A stretch of DNA of 37,163 nucleotides, taken from contig SKQI01000255.1 of the NCBI GenBank assembly GCA_007119095.1, positions 1-37,163 on the forward strand, written 5' to 3'. Numbering within the stretch: position 1 is the first letter of the stretch; the number at the start of each line of letters is the position of its first letter. Position numbers and translations under genes: made by a program. Shown here in pieces: positions 1-8,305 of this stretch. Below the pieces are notes generated by a model that did no database searches, had not been told where the DNA came from, and saw only the letters and a list, made by a program, of their open reading frames with translations. This stretch comes from Wenzhouxiangella sp. Lineage in GTDB: Bacteria > Pseudomonadota > Gammaproteobacteria > Xanthomonadales > Wenzhouxiangellaceae.

Positions 1-1236
1 AACACGGTGATCGTGGTTGAGCACGATGAGGACGCCATCCGCTCTGCCGATCATGTCGTTGATATCGGCCCCGGACCCGGCGTGCACGGTGGTCAGATTG
101 TTTACAGCGGAAGCCCCAAGGGCCTGATCGGCTGCGACAAGTCGCTGACCGGCGATTACCTGTCCGGGCGCAAGAGCATCGCGATCCCCGAGCAACGGCA
201 TAAACCGGACAAGAAGCGGACCTTCAAGCTGGAAGGCGCCAGCGGCAATAATCTGAATAACGTGGACCTGGCTATCCCGGCCGGCCTGTTCGTCTGCGTC
301 ACCGGCGTTTCCGGTTCCGGCAAGTCCACCCTGATCAACGACACCGTCTACCGCCTGCTGGCGCGCGAGCTGAACGGCGCATCGGAGAATCCGGCGCCAT
401 TCCAGCGCTACAGCGGCCTGGAGCTGTTTGACAAGGTGGTAGACATCGACCAGAGCCCGATCGGCCGAACGCCGCGCTCCAACCCGGCCACTTACACTGG
501 CCTGTTCACGCCGATTCGCGAGCTGTTTGCCGGCACCCAGGAGGCGCGCTCGCGCGGCTACAAGCCGGGCCGGTTCTCGTTCAACGTCAAGGGCGGGCGC
601 TGCGAGGCCTGCCAGGGCGATGGCATGATTCGGGTCGAGATGCACTTCCTGCCCGACATCTTCGTACCCTGCGATGTCTGCCACGGCAAGCGCTACAACC
701 GCGAAACGCTGACCGTGACCTACAAGGGCAAGAACATCCACGAAGTGCTGGAGATGACCGTGGAAGACGCGCTCGAATTCTTCGAACCCGTCCCGGCCGT
801 GGCCCGCAAGCTGCAGACCATGATGGATGTGGGCCTGAGCTACATCCAGCTTGGCCAGAGCGCGACCACGCTGTCCGGCGGCGAAGCCCAGCGCATCAAG
901 CTGTCACGGGAGCTATCCAAGCGCGACACCGGCAACACCCTCTACATTCTCGACGAGCCCACCACCGGCCTGCATTTCCACGACATCAAGCACCTGTTGG
1001 CCGTGTTGCATCGCCTTCGCGACGAAGGCAATACGGTCGTGGTCATCGAACACAACCTGGATGTGATCAAGACGGCTGACTGGATTGTCGACCTCGGCCC
1101 CGAAGGCGGCGACGGCGGCGGCCAGATCATTGCCACCGGCACACCGGAAGACGTAGCCCGGACGGACGGGTCGTGGACCGGGCAGTATCTGGCGTCAATG
1201 CTGGGCGTCCGGAAGCGGGGGCGGAAGCGGGCTTGA
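1..1236 (+). CDS. uvrA: Excinuclease ABC subunit UvrA, C-terminal part (5' truncated by window edge)
   Basis: Frame open from base 1; Walker [10 protein letters not shown], zinc motif [36 protein letters not shown] signature [25 protein letters not shown]. Confidence 0.97.
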   Translation, partial: NTVIVVEHDEDAIRSADHVVDIGPGPGVHGGQIVYSGSPKGLIGCDKSLTGDYLSGRKSIAIPEQRHKPDKKRTFKLEGASGNNLNNVDLAIPAGLFVCVTGVSGSGKSTLINDTVYRLLARELNGASENPAPFQRYSGLELFDKVVDIDQSPIGRTPRSNPATYTGLFTPIRELFAGTQEARSRGYKPGRFSFNVKGGRCEACQGDGMIRVEMHFLPDIFVPCDVCHGKRYNRETLTVTYKGKNIHEVLEMTVEDALEFFEPVPAVARKLQTMMDVGLSYIQLGQSATTLSGGEAQRIKLSRELSKRDTGNTLYILDEPTTGLHFHDIKHLLAVLHRLRDEGNTVVVIEHNLDVIKTADWIVDLGPEGGDGGGQIIATGTPEDVARTDGSWTGQYLASMLGVRKRGRKRA

Positions 1237-1294
1237 AGCCCGCCGCAGGCGCGCGGGGATAGGGCAGATGGGAGAGGAAAGAGGAGGTTTGTAG

Positions 1295-1357
1295 CCTTGA
1301 ACCTTGCGCCTTGATCCTTGATCCTTGATCCTTGATCCTTGATCTTTGGTCCTTCCG
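1295..1357. repeat. Tandem heptamer array, consensus CCTTGAT, about 9 units (5 consecutive perfect, flanked by degenerate units)
   Basis: Read directly: ccttgaa ccttgcg ccttgat x5 ctttggt ccttccg, constant 7 bp phase. Confidence 0.93.
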
Positions 1358-1359
1358 AC

Positions 1360-2817
1360 TCAGCTCCAGGGCCCGGCAAGGCGCGCGCCGGTGATGGCGA
1401 TGCAGCCGGGGAGCATAACCTCGATGCGGTTTCGCGAGCCCATCAGGGCGCAGAGGCCGCGTCGAGCCAGGGCGTCAACAGCAGCTTCGCTCAAGACCAC
1501 TTCAACCGGCGGCTGCAGGACCTTTTCGCCATCCTGATTGTGACTGAAGCTGGGCAGGTCTTCCAGCCAGCGACCGGCGCCGGGGTCCATTTCGAGCTCA
1601 TGTTCTAGGAAGGCCTGCCCCAGAGTTGCGGCCAAGCCGAAAGCACCGGACATCCAGGATAGATCGCCTGCGGCCTGGGGCGATTCTTCAAAGGGAAAAC
1701 TATCGATGGCGTCCGTCGCCCGGCCGTATGGAATGCGGGCCAGCAAGCTTGGCACGACCAGGGCCACATGCGGTGCCACCGAGCTGCTGCGCAGGCTCTG
1801 CCAGCGCGATGCCAGGCCACCACTCAGCGCCTCGTAGCGGCTGGACTCGGCCAGCATTGTGGTGGATTCGGCACCGGCCAGTGCCGGGCTGGCAGCGGCC
1901 AGCAGACTGCCGCCGGCAATGCCGGCCATGGTCGCCATGGCCGCCAGATGGCGCAGGCTGTCATCACTGCCCACACTGGCGTCTACCCAGACCAGAACCT
2001 GCCCTTTCGCCGCTGCCTGGTCAGCAAACAACTGTCTGAATAGTCCGCTCTCGCCCAGCTCACTGCCGGCAGCATCAAGGTCCGCCGCCAGCTCGTCTCC
2101 ATCAACCTGCAGCAGGCGCAGTTCGATATCGGTACCAATCAGCTGCGAGATCAGCCACCAAAGCCCGCGCCAGCGAGCTTCCAGACCCTGGAAGTCCGGC
2201 TCGGCCAGGATGGCCCGCAAGCGCTGGGCCATTTCTGCCGAGATCGCATCTCGAAATGGTCGGGCTGCAGCAGAGTCCACCACGTGAGGACCGACCACAT
2301 CGGCGAGAAACTGGCTGAGTCTGCTGGATTCGCTGCCCTGCCCTGCCTGCTCTACCCGACCGCCCAGCAGGCGCTCAAGATCCGAGGTATCGTCGCTGGC
2401 AGGCGTCGGTTCAGGTTCACGGCCGGGCGCATCTCCAGCCAGACCCTGCTGGCGAAGCTTGTCGATCAACTCCGGTGCACGGTTGGGGTCGTCCAGATCG
2501 CGATAGATGGCAAGCAGCTCGCGCAAAGCGGGCAGGCGGCGGCACAAACTGTCAGGATGAAAGTCGTCAAGACTCGAAAAGTCCAGAGCGTGCCCGCTGG
2601 CCAGCTTTGCCCGGGGCACCATCGTCGCCATGACCTCCTCAAACTGGTCTATGTCGATTCTCGGCATGGGCCGCTCACCCAGAGCGCGCTGGGTAATGGC
2701 ATTGTCGCTTGACTGACCAATCCAGTTGCCGATCAACACCATGCGCAGACTGGCCCGATCCAGGCGCTTTGCGGCCCCGCTCGCGTTCCCAAGACTGAAT
2801 TCGGCACTGATCGGCAT
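1360..2817 (-). CDS. TssB-TssC-like fused contractile sheath protein, TssC part C-terminally short (start at MPISAEF; the ORF extends to 2847)
   Basis: N-terminal TssB-like RMVLIGNWIGQ...MPRIDIDQFEEVMATMVPRAKL...LDFSSLDDFHPDSLCRRLPALRELL; then TssC-like ILAEPDFQGLEARWRGLWWLI, AAASPALAG, SSSVAPHVALVVPSLLARIPYG, SFPFEES, DLSWMSGAFGLAATL, LPSFSHNQDGEKVLQPPVEVVLSEAAVDALARRGLCAL. Confidence 0.78.
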   Translation of the reverse strand: MPISAEFSLGNASGAAKRLDRASLRMVLIGNWIGQSSDNAITQRALGERPMPRIDIDQFEEVMATMVPRAKLASGHALDFSSLDDFHPDSLCRRLPALRELLAIYRDLDDPNRAPELIDKLRQQGLAGDAPGREPEPTPASDDTSDLERLLGGRVEQAGQGSESSRLSQFLADVVGPHVVDSAAARPFRDAISAEMAQRLRAILAEPDFQGLEARWRGLWWLISQLIGTDIELRLLQVDGDELAADLDAAGSELGESGLFRQLFADQAAAKGQVLVWVDASVGSDDSLRHLAAMATMAGIAGGSLLAAASPALAGAESTTMLAESSRYEALSGGLASRWQSLRSSSVAPHVALVVPSLLARIPYGRATDAIDSFPFEESPQAAGDLSWMSGAFGLAATLGQAFLEHELEMDPGAGRWLEDLPSFSHNQDGEKVLQPPVEVVLSEAAVDALARRGLCALMGSRNRIEVMLPGCIAITGARLAGPWS

Positions 2818-2870
2818 GGTTGACGGACCACTGGTTCCCGCCAACATTGTGGACCGATCAGCGGATCAGG

Positions 2871-3467
2871 TCAAAGCGTGATCCGCCCATCGTCTTTGTC
2901 GGGCGCCGGCGGCTTGTCGCCATGCCTGCCAACGTAGATGTGCAGCGCAATCCAATCGTACAAAAAGTGCACCAGAATCACGACCAACAAGTTTCCGGTC
3001 CAGAGATACAGCAGGCCGAGGTAAAGACCGACCAGGGTAGCCAGTAGAAAATAGGCCCGAGACATGGCGTGGACCAGGCCAAACAGTAGCGAGGCAGCCA
3101 CCAGGCCAAAGCCAGGACCGATCCAGTCGCCCAGCCCGGCTTGGATAACACCGCGAAATAACAGCTCCTCGCCAATGCCAGCCGCCAGGGCGACCAGCAT
3201 CAGCATCCACCAGCGCGCTCCGGCAAACATGGGCACAACAATGTCGCGCATGAAACGTTGCAACTCATCAATCCACTGGGCCCTAAGCAGGCTGAGTGCA
3301 GCCAGCCCCAACAGCATCGGCAACGTCGCCACGACCCCAAGCAGCCATTGCGGTAAAGACAGGTCAAACTGCTGCCATGGCTGCAATCCGAAAATAAGCG
3401 CCAGGACAAGGGCAACCACGCCCAGCCCCAGCTCAAACGCCAGGATGTAAGAGATTCTGCGCGGCAT
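2871..3467 (-). CDS. CPBP family intramembrane (Rce1/CAAX-like) metalloprotease
   Basis: Hydrophobic protein with GIGEELLFRG (EExxxR), FGLVHA and VILVHFLYD motifs. Confidence 0.88.
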   Translation of the reverse strand: MPRRISYILAFELGLGVVALVLALIFGLQPWQQFDLSLPQWLLGVVATLPMLLGLAALSLLRAQWIDELQRFMRDIVVPMFAGARWWMLMLVALAAGIGEELLFRGVIQAGLGDWIGPGFGLVAASLLFGLVHAMSRAYFLLATLVGLYLGLLYLWTGNLLVVILVHFLYDWIALHIYVGRHGDKPPAPDKDDGRITL

Positions 3468-3580
3468 TGAAGATAACTATAGTTTTGCTCGCAATTCTAC
3501 ACGGCCACAGCCCTCTTCCCCCCTTCCACTCTCCCCCACTTCCCCTTTATCATGGCCCCGAACACGCTCGCCTTGCACCC

Positions 3581-3985
3581 ATGGCCACCTTCACCATCGA
3601 ACTATCCGCCCGCTGGGGCGATCTGGACGCCTTCAATCACGTCAGCAATGTGACCTTCCTGCGCTATCTGGAAGAGTGTCGCGCGCGCTGGATGGACACC
3701 GTGCCCAGCCACTGGCAGGACGGCCAGAGCGGGCCGGTGGTGGCGAACATCAACATCAATTACCGAGCACCCGTGCTATGGCCGGCGCAGCTGACCGTCA
3801 GCCTGAAACCGCTGTCACCTGGTCGCTCCAGCATCAAGATCGAACACGAGATCCGCTCCCTGCCACGCAAGGAAGGCGAACCAGGCACGCTTCACGCTGA
3901 TGCCACCGTTACCCTGGTGTGGATAGACAAGAAAAGCGGCGAGTCAGTGCCCCTGCCGGTCAGCATCCGCCAGCTTGCCGAGTGA
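3581..3985 (+). CDS. Acyl-CoA thioesterase, 4HBT hotdog fold (start at MATFTIEL; the ORF begins at 3467)
   Basis: RWGDLDAFNHVSNVTFLRYLEECRARWM and NINYRAPVLWPAQLTV. Confidence 0.85.
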   Translation: MATFTIELSARWGDLDAFNHVSNVTFLRYLEECRARWMDTVPSHWQDGQSGPVVANININYRAPVLWPAQLTVSLKPLSPGRSSIKIEHEIRSLPRKEGEPGTLHADATVTLVWIDKKSGESVPLPVSIRQLAE

Positions 3986-3994
3986 GGCTTTTGT

Positions 3995-4124
3995 GTTCTC
4001 GCCAAGTCGCAAAGGCGCAGAGAAAACAAAACAAATGAATGCAGGGCTTGAGAATGCCGGGGCACTCCGAAAAATTTTCAAAACTGACTTGAATTTCGTT
4101 GCGCCTTCGCGCCTTGGCGTGAAC
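3995..4124. repeat. About 130 bp intergenic element with ~33 bp imperfect terminal inverted repeats
   Basis: Left arm gttctcgccaagtcgcaaaggcgcagagaaaac; reverse complement of right arm gttcacgccaaggcgcgaaggcgcaacgaaatt; few mismatches. Confidence 0.85.
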
Positions 4125-4186
4125 GATAACGCCACGCTTTCCCGCTGCGTCTCGCCCCCGTTGCATGAACGCAAAACTCTGACCAA

Positions 4187-4510
4187 TCAGCCTGTCGCGT
4201 CGAGGTAGTGAAGACCGAGGCGCACAACACCCTGATCGACCGGGCGGATCCAGCGCACCTCGGCACGTACAATACCCAGGCGAGCTACCTTGACCAGGCA
4301 ATGGTCCCCGCCGTCCAGCTTGCCCTCCAGAAGACGTTCGAGCACGACCAGACCACAACCGGCATGTGATTCCTCCATGACCAGCCCGGCGATTTCGGGC
4401 TCGAACTCATCTTCGCTCAGCGGCGCATCGCTGCACTGGATAAGGGCAATTTCCCACTCGGGCGGCGGGAACCGCAAGTGCTTACGTTGCTCGGTGCGGT
4501 GTTCGCTCAT
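4187..4510 (-). CDS. PilZ-domain-like protein
   Basis: EQRKHLRFP (RxxxR-type motif) followed by a beta-rich region with WIRPVDQGVVRLGLHYL; start at MSEHRTEQ. Confidence 0.6.
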   Translation of the reverse strand: MSEHRTEQRKHLRFPPPEWEIALIQCSDAPLSEDEFEPEIAGLVMEESHAGCGLVVLERLLEGKLDGGDHCLVKVARLGIVRAEVRWIRPVDQGVVRLGLHYLDATG

Positions 4511-4655
4511 GACTATACTCCCTGCCAGCCAGGACAGCCGGAGCAAAGCGCGTCTCCGGCGACAACATACAGGACCGGACTGCGGCCACCTATATCAGTC
4601 GGACCCCGGCGCCTGTCATTGCCAGAGAATATCGAAGACGGACCCGCTTGGCAAT

Positions 4656-5414
4656 TCAGCCGGCTTTTTTCAACCGTTCGACCAAGGCCTTGAGCGTTGC
4701 CTGAGTAGCGGGATCAAACCAGCCTAGGACAAAGGCATCAAGATCCAGCGCCTCGGGATCGTCGAACAGGCTTGCAAGATCGGCACGACAAAGCTTGCGC
4801 GTGGCCAGCATCGCGTGCGCGGGCTTGGCCAGGAGCTGACGACTCCAGGCCAGGGCCTGCTCGACCACCTGGTCAGGTGCTGCAAGCTCATCGACCAGGC
4901 CGATAGCCAACGCCTCTTCGACCGGGATCATCTGCCCGGCGACCAGGTGGCGCTCTGCCGGGTAGGTACCGATCAGCCGCACCAGCGCCTGGTGAATGAT
5001 CGGTGGGACCACCAGGCCGACCTGAACTTCGTTCAGACCGAGGCGGAAATCGCCCTGGGCCTGGACGCGATAGTCGGCAAACAGCGCCAGAACAGTTCCA
5101 CCAGCCGGGCTGTGACCAGTCAGGGCTGCCACCACAGGAATCGGTGAAGACGCCAGGCGAGCCAGAAGACCGAAAAAGGACCCCCAGAAATTCCGCATGC
5201 CCGCCTCGTCAAGGGTCAACAGCTCTGGGACATCAAGACCGGCTGAAAACAGGCCAGGGCGTCCGGAAAGCACCAGCGCCCGGGCGCCGACCGATTCGGC
5301 CTGGTCCATGGCGGCCATCAAAGCCGTCACCAGGTCAGGGTTGATGGCATTGACCGGCGGACGGTCCAGGCAAAGCTCGACAATATCGTCAGCGTGCTGT
5401 TTTCTGGTAATCAT
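4656..5414 (-). CDS. Enoyl-CoA hydratase/isomerase family protein
   Basis: Crotonase fold: LSGRPGLFSAGLDVPELL, VAALTGHSPAGGTVLALFADYRV, LGLNEVQVGLVVP. Confidence 0.92.
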   Translation of the reverse strand: MITRKQHADDIVELCLDRPPVNAINPDLVTALMAAMDQAESVGARALVLSGRPGLFSAGLDVPELLTLDEAGMRNFWGSFFGLLARLASSPIPVVAALTGHSPAGGTVLALFADYRVQAQGDFRLGLNEVQVGLVVPPIIHQALVRLIGTYPAERHLVAGQMIPVEEALAIGLVDELAAPDQVVEQALAWSRQLLAKPAHAMLATRKLCRADLASLFDDPEALDLDAFVLGWFDPATQATLKALVERLKKAG

Positions 5415-5443
5415 GTGTATTGGAAACGGAATGTTGGTGGCAA

Positions 5444-5459
5444 ATCATGAAAGCATGAT
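5444..5459. promoter_or_regulatory. Perfect inverted repeat ATCATG-AAAG-CATGAT between divergent genes (candidate operator)
   Basis: Read directly: aatcatgaaagcatgata. Confidence 0.4.
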
Positions 5460-5541
5460 AACGGGTTTGAATCGGCGCATCGACAACCCGAACGGCAGCG
5501 TATGGTTTAATCTGCCCTAATCTCAACGAGGCGTAACAAAG

Positions 5542-5973
5542 ATGCTCAGAACGCTGATCCCGTTGTCGCTGGCCCTGCTGTTGATCGCACCCGCGCTGGC
5601 AGAGAAGGATGCCCTTCGATTCACAGATGCATGGACTCCCGAGGCGCCACCAGGTCGAATGATGGCAGGCTTCATGGAGATCCACAATACAGGGTCTGAA
5701 CCAGTTGCCATTGTTGATGCCAGGGCCGACGGCTTTGGCCACGTCGAGTTGCACAATACCACCATGGAAGATGGTGTCATGCGGATGCGCCGGATAGATG
5801 CACTGACCATAGAGCCTGGCCAGACCCTGATGCTGGAACCCGGCGGATTGCACGTCATGCTGATCGAGCCCCAGCGATCTTTTCGGGATGGCGACCAGAT
5901 AGCCTTGGTACTGATCGATGACGATGGCCGGGAGTATTCGCTGTCCTCCGAGGTGCGCCCGCGTCGTCGCTGA
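5542..5973 (+). CDS. Periplasmic copper chaperone PCu(A)C family
   Basis: Signal peptide; GFMEIHNTG...HVELHNTTMEDGVMRMR and GGLHVMLI motifs. Confidence 0.93.
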   Translation: MLRTLIPLSLALLLIAPALAEKDALRFTDAWTPEAPPGRMMAGFMEIHNTGSEPVAIVDARADGFGHVELHNTTMEDGVMRMRRIDALTIEPGQTLMLEPGGLHVMLIEPQRSFRDGDQIALVLIDDDGREYSLSSEVRPRRR

Positions 5974-6030
5974 GCAGTCAGCCGCTCAAATCGGTCAGAT
6001 CGTATGATGGAGTCTGGATGATCGAGCCGA

Positions 6031-7512
6031 ATGGGCATGTTTGAGGGAGAACCCAACACCACGGCCCTGCTGCTGATCGCAGCCGGGCTGCTTCTGATCT
6101 TCAGCGTGCTGTTCAGCCGGCCGTCTGAAAAAATTGGTATTCCGGTGGTACTGGTTTTCCTGCTGATCGGCCTGCTGGTCGGCGCCTACGTACCGGAACA
6201 CTTCGTCGACTTTGACCTGGCCTTTCGCATTGGCACGGTAGGGCTGGTTCTGATCCTGTTCGACGGTGGACTGAATACACCTTTTCGTCAGGTCCGACAG
6301 TTCCTGGCACCGGCATCGATACTCGCCACTCTGGCCGTTGCAGGCACCGCCATGATTGTCGCGGCCGCGGCCTGGCTGCTGGGTCTCGGCTGGATGGAAG
6401 CCCTGCTGCTGGGTGCCATCGTGTCCTCGACTGATGCAGCCGCCGTTTTTTCATCGCTCAGAGGCTCGGGCGTGCAACTCAGGCGGCGGGTGGGCGCAAC
6501 CCTGGAGCTGGAATCCGGCCTCAATGACCCGATGGCCGTCATTCTCACCCTTACGCTGACGGCCACCTTGCTGGGCACCGAATCTTTCGCTCTGCTTCCA
6601 TTTCTGGGAGATGTCCTGCTCCAGTTGGTCATCGGCGTCGGCCTTGGCCTGGCCATCGGCTGGCTGGGCACGCAGCTACTGGCCAGAATCCGAGTGCCCG
6701 CCGCCGGGCTTTATCCCGCCCTGACGCTCGCTTTGGCCCTGCTAGCTTTTGGTGTGCCAACGATTTTCATGGGCTCCGGCTTCCTTGCTGTGTATATCGC
6801 CGCGCTGATGCTGGGCAACCAGCGCCTGCCCTACCGATCCGGAATCCTGCGCGTCCATGACGCGATGGCCTGGCTTGCCCAGATTTCGATGTTCCTGGTC
6901 CTGGGGCTTCTGGCGGTACCTGAACTGCTGACCGCCGCCGGCTGGCGCGGCCTGGTTCTAGCCCTGGTCCTGGCCCTGATCGCACGGCCTGTGATGGTGT
7001 TGTTGTGTCTGCTGCCCTTCGGCTACAGCTCGCGCGAGTCAGCATTCATTTCCTGGGTCGGCTTGCGCGGTGCCGTGCCCATTTTGCTGGCCACCTTCCC
7101 GGTACTGGCCGGCGTGCCCAACGCCAGCGAACTGTTCCATCTCGTGTTTTTCATTGTCGTCATCAATGCCATCATTCCAGGCGCCACCATACGCTGGGCC
7201 GTTCGCCTGTTTCGAGTGGAGCGCGCCGGGCTGGAGCGCCCGACACCGGTATTGGAAATCAATGCCATCGATTCGCTGCCAGTGCAGATCATCTCCTTCC
7301 GGCTGGACCCGGCAGCCATGGTCACCGGCAACCGGGCCGGCGTGCTGCCTTTGCCGGAGGGTGCCGATATTTTGCTACTGGTGCGCGATCATCTGGCCTT
7401 GCCGGTCAAGCCGGAAACCGTACTTCTGGCTGGAGACCATGTTCATGTCATGGTCCGCCCGGAGCACAAACGGGCAGTGGAGCTGATGTTCGGGCTTCGG
7501 GAAGAGGACTAG
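6031..7512 (+). CDS. Potassium/proton antiporter, CPA1 family (NhaP2/CvrA-like) with C-terminal TrkA-C-like domain
   Basis: Multi-TM protein with LFDGGLNTPF, SSTDAAAVFSSLR, ESGLNDPMAV and FISWVGLRGAVPI; C-terminal LPVKPETVLLAGDHVHVMV. Confidence 0.92.
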   Translation: MGMFEGEPNTTALLLIAAGLLLIFSVLFSRPSEKIGIPVVLVFLLIGLLVGAYVPEHFVDFDLAFRIGTVGLVLILFDGGLNTPFRQVRQFLAPASILATLAVAGTAMIVAAAAWLLGLGWMEALLLGAIVSSTDAAAVFSSLRGSGVQLRRRVGATLELESGLNDPMAVILTLTLTATLLGTESFALLPFLGDVLLQLVIGVGLGLAIGWLGTQLLARIRVPAAGLYPALTLALALLAFGVPTIFMGSGFLAVYIAALMLGNQRLPYRSGILRVHDAMAWLAQISMFLVLGLLAVPELLTAAGWRGLVLALVLALIARPVMVLLCLLPFGYSSRESAFISWVGLRGAVPILLATFPVLAGVPNASELFHLVFFIVVINAIIPGATIRWAVRLFRVERAGLERPTPVLEINAIDSLPVQIISFRLDPAAMVTGNRAGVLPLPEGADILLLVRDHLALPVKPETVLLAGDHVHVMVRPEHKRAVELMFGLREED

Positions 7513-8108
7513 TGGGCCATCAAGGCCAATTCCCTCAGAATGGCTGCAGTCGCACCCCAGATTGGGCGGTGGTCCGAACAGAGTGACCAGGCCTCGAAAA
7601 CCTCCCCGCCGCGCTCAATCCGGTGCGATCGATAGCTGGCCAGGTTCAGCACCCTGGACAACGGTATGCTGAAGGCTTCACTGACCTCATCAGGGTTGGG
7701 CTGCAACTGGACCGATTCGGGAAATACCGCAACAACAGGGACAATGCGATAGGCGGTAATGGTGTCGCAGCGCGTCGACAAACCCAGCGGTCTGACCTGT
7801 GCCGGATCAAGGCCGATCTCTTCGGCAGCTTCACGCAGAGCTACAGCTACGGGTGACGTTTCTCCAGCATCCGGGCTGCCACCAGGCAACGACACCTGTC
7901 CGGCGTGATGAGGGAGATGCCGGCTGCGAACCGTCAGCACTACGCCATGCTCGCCATCCAGGCGGATGGGCACGAGCACAGCAGCCGGCGCGGGGTTCCA
8001 GTCGTGCTTCTTTGGTCGATAGCCAACGATCGGAAGCTGCTCCGGGTCGCTGTCCAGCGGATGCAGGGATGCTGCAAGGCGCAGCAGCCCCGCGTTTGCG
8101 TCAACCAT
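7509..8108 (-). CDS. nudL: CoA pyrophosphatase, NUDIX (start at MVDANAG; the ORF extends to 8231)
   Basis: HHAGQVSLPGGSPDAGETSPVAVALREAAEEIGL (UPF0035 and NUDIX boxes). Confidence 0.9.
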   Translation of the reverse strand: MVDANAGLLRLAASLHPLDSDPEQLPIVGYRPKKHDWNPAPAAVLVPIRLDGEHGVVLTVRSRHLPHHAGQVSLPGGSPDAGETSPVAVALREAAEEIGLDPAQVRPLGLSTRCDTITAYRIVPVVAVFPESVQLQPNPDEVSEAFSIPLSRVLNLASYRSHRIERGGEVFEAWSLCSDHRPIWGATAAILRELALMAH

Positions 8109-8301
8109 CGTCAAAAAGTTGCTGGGCTCTCGACGGCAGCTCTGAAATGATCTGCCGTCTCTGTTCTGACGAGTAGGAAAGCCACGAGGCAATTTCCTGC
8201 CGGCTTCGAAAGCAACCGATACAAAGGTCATCGGAACCCAGCGTGCAGGTTCCGATGCATGGCGACTCGATCGCGTTCAAGGGCTCGGCCGCGTCGGCCA
8301 T
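8101..8301 (-). CDS. DUF1289 family protein
   Basis: SPCIGTCTLGSDDLCIGCFRSRQEIASW cysteine pattern; start at MADAAEP. Confidence 0.88.
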   Translation of the reverse strand: MADAAEPLNAIESPCIGTCTLGSDDLCIGCFRSRQEIASWLSYSSEQRRQIISELPSRAQQLFDDG

Positions 8302-8305
8302 CTGG

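Noticed and set aside
942-1379. Minus-strand ORF with KIKDQGSRIKDQGARFK repeats
   Set aside because: Produced by reading through the 7 bp tandem array and antisense to uvrA; not a credible protein.
1626-2712. Several plus-strand ORFs opposite the TssBC-like gene
   Set aside because: Arginine/proline-rich antisense artefacts of high-GC coding DNA; the minus-strand frame carries the family motifs.
1360-3467. A complete type VI secretion or contractile injection cluster
   Set aside because: Only the TssBC-like fusion is visible; no tube, spike, baseplate, ATPase or membrane-complex genes are in the window.
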